Source: Saprospiraceae bacterium
GTDB taxonomy: Bacteria > Bacteroidota > Bacteroidia > Chitinophagales > Saprospiraceae
Assembly: GCA_022841745.1 (NCBI GenBank)
Contig: JALHQW010000004.1
Span: forward strand, 62,001 to 126,000
Reading direction: 5' to 3'
DNA: 64,000 nucleotides
A program made the position numbers and the translations under genes. Below are positions 61,416-64,000 of the stretch, piece by piece. Position 1 is the first letter of the stretch, and each line of letters begins with the position of its first letter. The notes beneath the pieces were generated by a model. The model saw only the letters and a program-made list of their open reading frames with translations, did not search any database and was not told the origin of the DNA.

Positions 61416-64000
61416 ATGACTTACGACAATTTCACCATCAAAGCCCAAGACGCTATCCTGAAGGCACAGCAAATTGCAGCTGCCAATAGCCAGCAAAGCG
61501 TGGACACCTCCCACCTCATAAGAGGCATCATCGAAACCGATGAGCACGTGGCCACTTTTTTGTTCGAAAAATGCAATATAGACATGGGCGTGTTGCAGCG
61601 GCAATTGGAGACGCTCATCCAACTCACGCCCAAGGTCAGCAACACCGAAAAGCAGTTCCTCACGCCAGAGGCCAACAAGGCATTGGCACGTGCGAAGAAG
61701 ATGCTCGCCGATTTCGGCGACGAGTACATTAGCATCGAATTGGTGATGATGGGCATCTTGCAAGGCGAGGACAAAGCGGGCAAGCTGCTCAAAATGCTCG
61801 GTGCAGATGATGATTTGCTCCGCAAAGCCATCAACGACCTGCGCAAGGGTGAAAAAGTGACCGAACAGAGCAGCGATGAGCAGTTCAACGCCCTCACCAA
61901 GTTCGCCGTAAACCTGAACGCACAGGCCGAAAACGGCAAGCTCGACCCCATCGTGGGGCGTGACGAGGAAATCCGGCGGGTGCTCCACATCCTTTCCCGA
62001 AGGAAGAAGAACAATCCCATCCTCGTCGGCGACGCCGGGGTGGGCAAGACAGCCATCGTGGAGGGCATCGCCTGGCGCATCATCAAGCAGGATGTGCCGG
62101 AGAATTTGCGGAGCAAGAAAATATTCACCCTCGAAATCTCCTCGCTCATCGCTGGCGCAAAATACAAGGGCGAGTTCGAGGAGCGCCTCAAAGCCGTCAT
62201 CAAGCAGGTGCAGAACGCCAACGGCGAAATCATCCTGTTCATTGACGAAATACACACCCTCGTGGGCGCTGGCGGCGGCAACGGCGCCATGGATGCCGCC
62301 AATATCCTGAAGCCCGCCCTGGCCCGTGGCGAACTGCGCACCATCGGCGCCACCACCTCGGACGAGTACCAAAAGCATTTTGAAAAAGACCAGGCCCTCG
62401 TGCGCCGTTTCCAGAAAGTGCTCATCGAGGAGCCGAGCGTGGAGGACACCATCTCCATCCTACGTGGCGTGCAGGAGAAGTACGAGGTTTATCATAAAAT
62501 CGCCATCAGCGACGAGGCGCTTGTGGCCGCTGCCGAGCTTTCTCACCGCTATGTGGCCGACCGCCACTTGCCCGACAAGGCCATTGACCTCATTGACGAA
62601 GCTGCCGCAAAGCTGCGCCTCGAATTAGATTCGGTGCCGGAAGTGGTGGACGAATGGGACCGCAAGGTGCGCCAGCTCGAAATCGAAAAAGAGGCGCTTA
62701 AAGGCGAGGGAGCTGCCAATAAATTGCAGACCATCAACGGCCTCATCGCCAATGCCCGTGAGAAGCGGGACAGCCTTCGGGCCGCCTGGAAGAACGAAAA
62801 GGAAATCGTGGAGACGATGCAGGGCATCAAAAAGCGGGTGGAGGAATTGGAACAGCAGGCCGAGAAATTGGAGCGTGGGGGCGACCTCGAAGCCGTGGCC
62901 AAGATCCGCTACGGCGACCTGCCCGCCGAGCAGAAGGCGCTGAAAGAGGCAGAAGCCAAATTGGCGAAGCTACCCGAAGACGCCCGCTTCACCAACGACA
63001 GCGTCACCGCCGACGACATCGCCAATATCGTGGCACGCTGGACGGGCATCCCCGTCAGCCGGATGATGCAGAGCGAGCGAGAGAAACTGCTGAAACTGGA
63101 GGACGAACTGCACAAGCGCCTCATTGGGCAGCAGGCTGCCGTGAAGGCCGTCAGTGACGCCGTGCGCCGCAGCAGGGCGGGCCTGCAGGACGAGAACCGG
63201 CCCATCGGTTCCTTCATCTTCCTCGGCCCGACGGGGGTGGGCAAAACGGAACTCGCCAAGGCATTGGCCGAGGTGCTGTTCAGCGACGAGCACGCCATCG
63301 TGCGCATTGACATGAGCGAATACCAGGAGAAGCACACCGTGAGCCGCCTCGTGGGCGCCCCTCCCGGCTATATCGGCTACGACGAGGGCGGCCAACTCAC
63401 CGAGGCCGTGCGCCGCAGGCCCTACTCTATCATCCTGCTCGATGAAATAGAGAAGGCGCACCCGGACACCTTCAACATACTGCTCCAAGTGCTGGACGAG
63501 GGCCGCTTGACCGACAACAAGGGCCGCACCGCCAGTTTCAAGAATAGCATCGTCATCATGACGAGCAATATGGGCGCTGAAAAAATCCTCGAAAACTTCG
63601 AGGACCTGGACGCCCTCGGCGAGAAGCACCGGGCCGAAATCATCGCCACGACCAAGGAAGAAGTGTTGGCCACCTTGAAGGAGAACCTGCGGCCTGAGTT
63701 CCTCAACCGCATAGACGAGACCATTGTTTTCACGCCACTTTCCAAGGCTGAAATCCGGCAGGTGCTGTATTTGTTGCTGCGAAAAACGGAGAAAATGCTC
63801 CAGCGCCAGGGTCTCGGTTTGTCGCTCACCGAGGGCGCATTGGACGTGCTCGGCGATGCGGGTTACGACCCACAGTTCGGTGCCCGGCCCATGAAGCGGG
63901 CGCTGCAAGACCTCCTGATTGACGAACTCTCCAAGCATGTGCTGGGCGGGGAGTTTGCCGAAGGCGACACGGTGTATGTGGAGGCTGCCAATGGGGAGGA
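61416..64000 (+). CDS. clpB: ClpB-type AAA+ disaggregase (3' partial)
   Basis: About 861 residues are in the window and only the very end is missing. Start ATG 61416 (MTYDNFTIKAQDAILKAQ). Clp N-terminal repeats lie at 1-145; the first AAA+ module has Walker A GDAGVGKT near 205 and Walker B ILFIDE near 273; the long middle coiled coil characteristic of ClpB, not ClpA or ClpC, runs from about 400 to 525. The second module has GPTGVGKT near 604, the pore-loop PGYIGYDEGG, and IILLDEIEKAHP. ClpB works with DnaK to pull apart protein aggregates under stress. The gene is GC-rich and ordinary in composition, so it marks core chromosome. Confidence 0.97.
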   Translation, partial: MTYDNFTIKAQDAILKAQQIAAANSQQSVDTSHLIRGIIETDEHVATFLFEKCNIDMGVLQRQLETLIQLTPKVSNTEKQFLTPEANKALARAKKMLADFGDEYISIELVMMGILQGEDKAGKLLKMLGADDDLLRKAINDLRKGEKVTEQSSDEQFNALTKFAVNLNAQAENGKLDPIVGRDEEIRRVLHILSRRKKNNPILVGDAGVGKTAIVEGIAWRIIKQDVPENLRSKKIFTLEISSLIAGAKYKGEFEERLKAVIKQVQNANGEIILFIDEIHTLVGAGGGNGAMDAANILKPALARGELRTIGATTSDEYQKHFEKDQALVRRFQKVLIEEPSVEDTISILRGVQEKYEVYHKIAISDEALVAAAELSHRYVADRHLPDKAIDLIDEAAAKLRLELDSVPEVVDEWDRKVRQLEIEKEALKGEGAANKLQTINGLIANAREKRDSLRAAWKNEKEIVETMQGIKKRVEELEQQAEKLERGGDLEAVAKIRYGDLPAEQKALKEAEAKLAKLPEDARFTNDSVTADDIANIVARWTGIPVSRMMQSEREKLLKLEDELHKRLIGQQAAVKAVSDAVRRSRAGLQDENRPIGSFIFLGPTGVGKTELAKALAEVLFSDEHAIVRIDMSEYQEKHTVSRLVGAPPGYIGYDEGGQLTEAVRRRPYSIILLDEIEKAHPDTFNILLQVLDEGRLTDNKGRTASFKNSIVIMTSNMGAEKILENFEDLDALGEKHRAEIIATTKEEVLATLKENLRPEFLNRIDETIVFTPLSKAEIRQVLYLLLRKTEKMLQRQGLGLSLTEGALDVLGDAGYDPQFGARPMKRALQDLLIDELSKHVLGGEFAEGDTVYVEAANGE

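Noticed and set aside
61365-63938. Long minus-strand frames opposite clpB
   Set aside because: The plus-strand clpB reading is unmistakable; these are antisense artefacts of GC-rich codons.

Overview
The window reads as a chromosomal segment of a Bacteroidota member, most likely Saprospiria (Saprospiraceae-like). The reasons are: a PorP/SprF-type protein next to giant PKD-repeat proteins, type IX secretion (T9SS) sorting domains and gliding-motility-type C-termini, DUF5763 and BT4734/DUF3987 proteins, promoters of the Bacteroidota type (TTG, about 20 bp, TAnnTTTG), and almost no Shine-Dalgarno sequences. No rRNA, tRNA or CRISPR array was seen.

Layout. (1) 1-6405: the 3' end of a helicase with a DUF3883 nuclease-like tail, a DUF1156 DNA methyltransferase and a DUF499 ATPase. 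This is the core of a known class of DISARM-related, predicted anti-phage modules; the 5' part lies outside the window. The methyltransferase gene is a mosaic with an AT-rich centre. (2) 6478-16598: a very AT-rich, tightly packed seven-gene operon: MFS transporter, alpha/beta hydrolase, FabH-like ketosynthase, an unusual histidine-kinase-like ATPase, a small unknown protein, a response regulator fused to a PIN-type nuclease domain, and a second response regulator. A similar short repeat lies at each end. I know of no described system with this composition, and it is my main candidate for something new: a small-molecule synthesis/export arm joined to a phosphorelay that would control an RNase. 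(3) 16599-19538: a promoter, a structured leader with a tiny ORF, and a small operon with a DUF4407 membrane protein and a lipoprotein, separated by strong hairpins. (4) 19708-24129, minus strand: a RecD-like helicase-nuclease and an AbiEi-like winged-helix protein with an inverted repeat upstream, followed by a MITE-like element.

(5) 24632-33073: a DUF5763 secreted protein, a PorP/SprF protein and a 2278-residue PKD protein, the usual T9SS partner/cargo arrangement. (6) 33210-39001: an endonuclease/exonuclease/phosphatase-family protein, a decayed MIT C-terminal-domain fragment, and a three-gene membrane operon (two coiled-coil polytopic proteins and a VWA-like lipoprotein). (7) 39043-43773, minus strand: mobile-element genes (DUF3987 primase/helicase-like, BT4734-like, excisionase-like HTH, tyrosine recombinase). 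Dispersed palindromes have been inserted in frame into the DUF3987 gene.

(8) 44321-64000: a more ordinary, GC-richer chromosome part. It holds a pRiA4b ORF-3-like protein, a helical protein with a heptamer repeat array against its start codon, two paralogous cohesin-like T9SS cargo genes (one split by a single-base frameshift), a 2432-residue PKD/SprB-type giant, a PD40 propeller protein, and clpB running off the end. Regions 1-4 and 6-7 look like an accessory/defence island; region 8 carries many dispersed repeats between and inside genes.

All calls come from reading the sequence without database searches; family names rest on recognised motifs.
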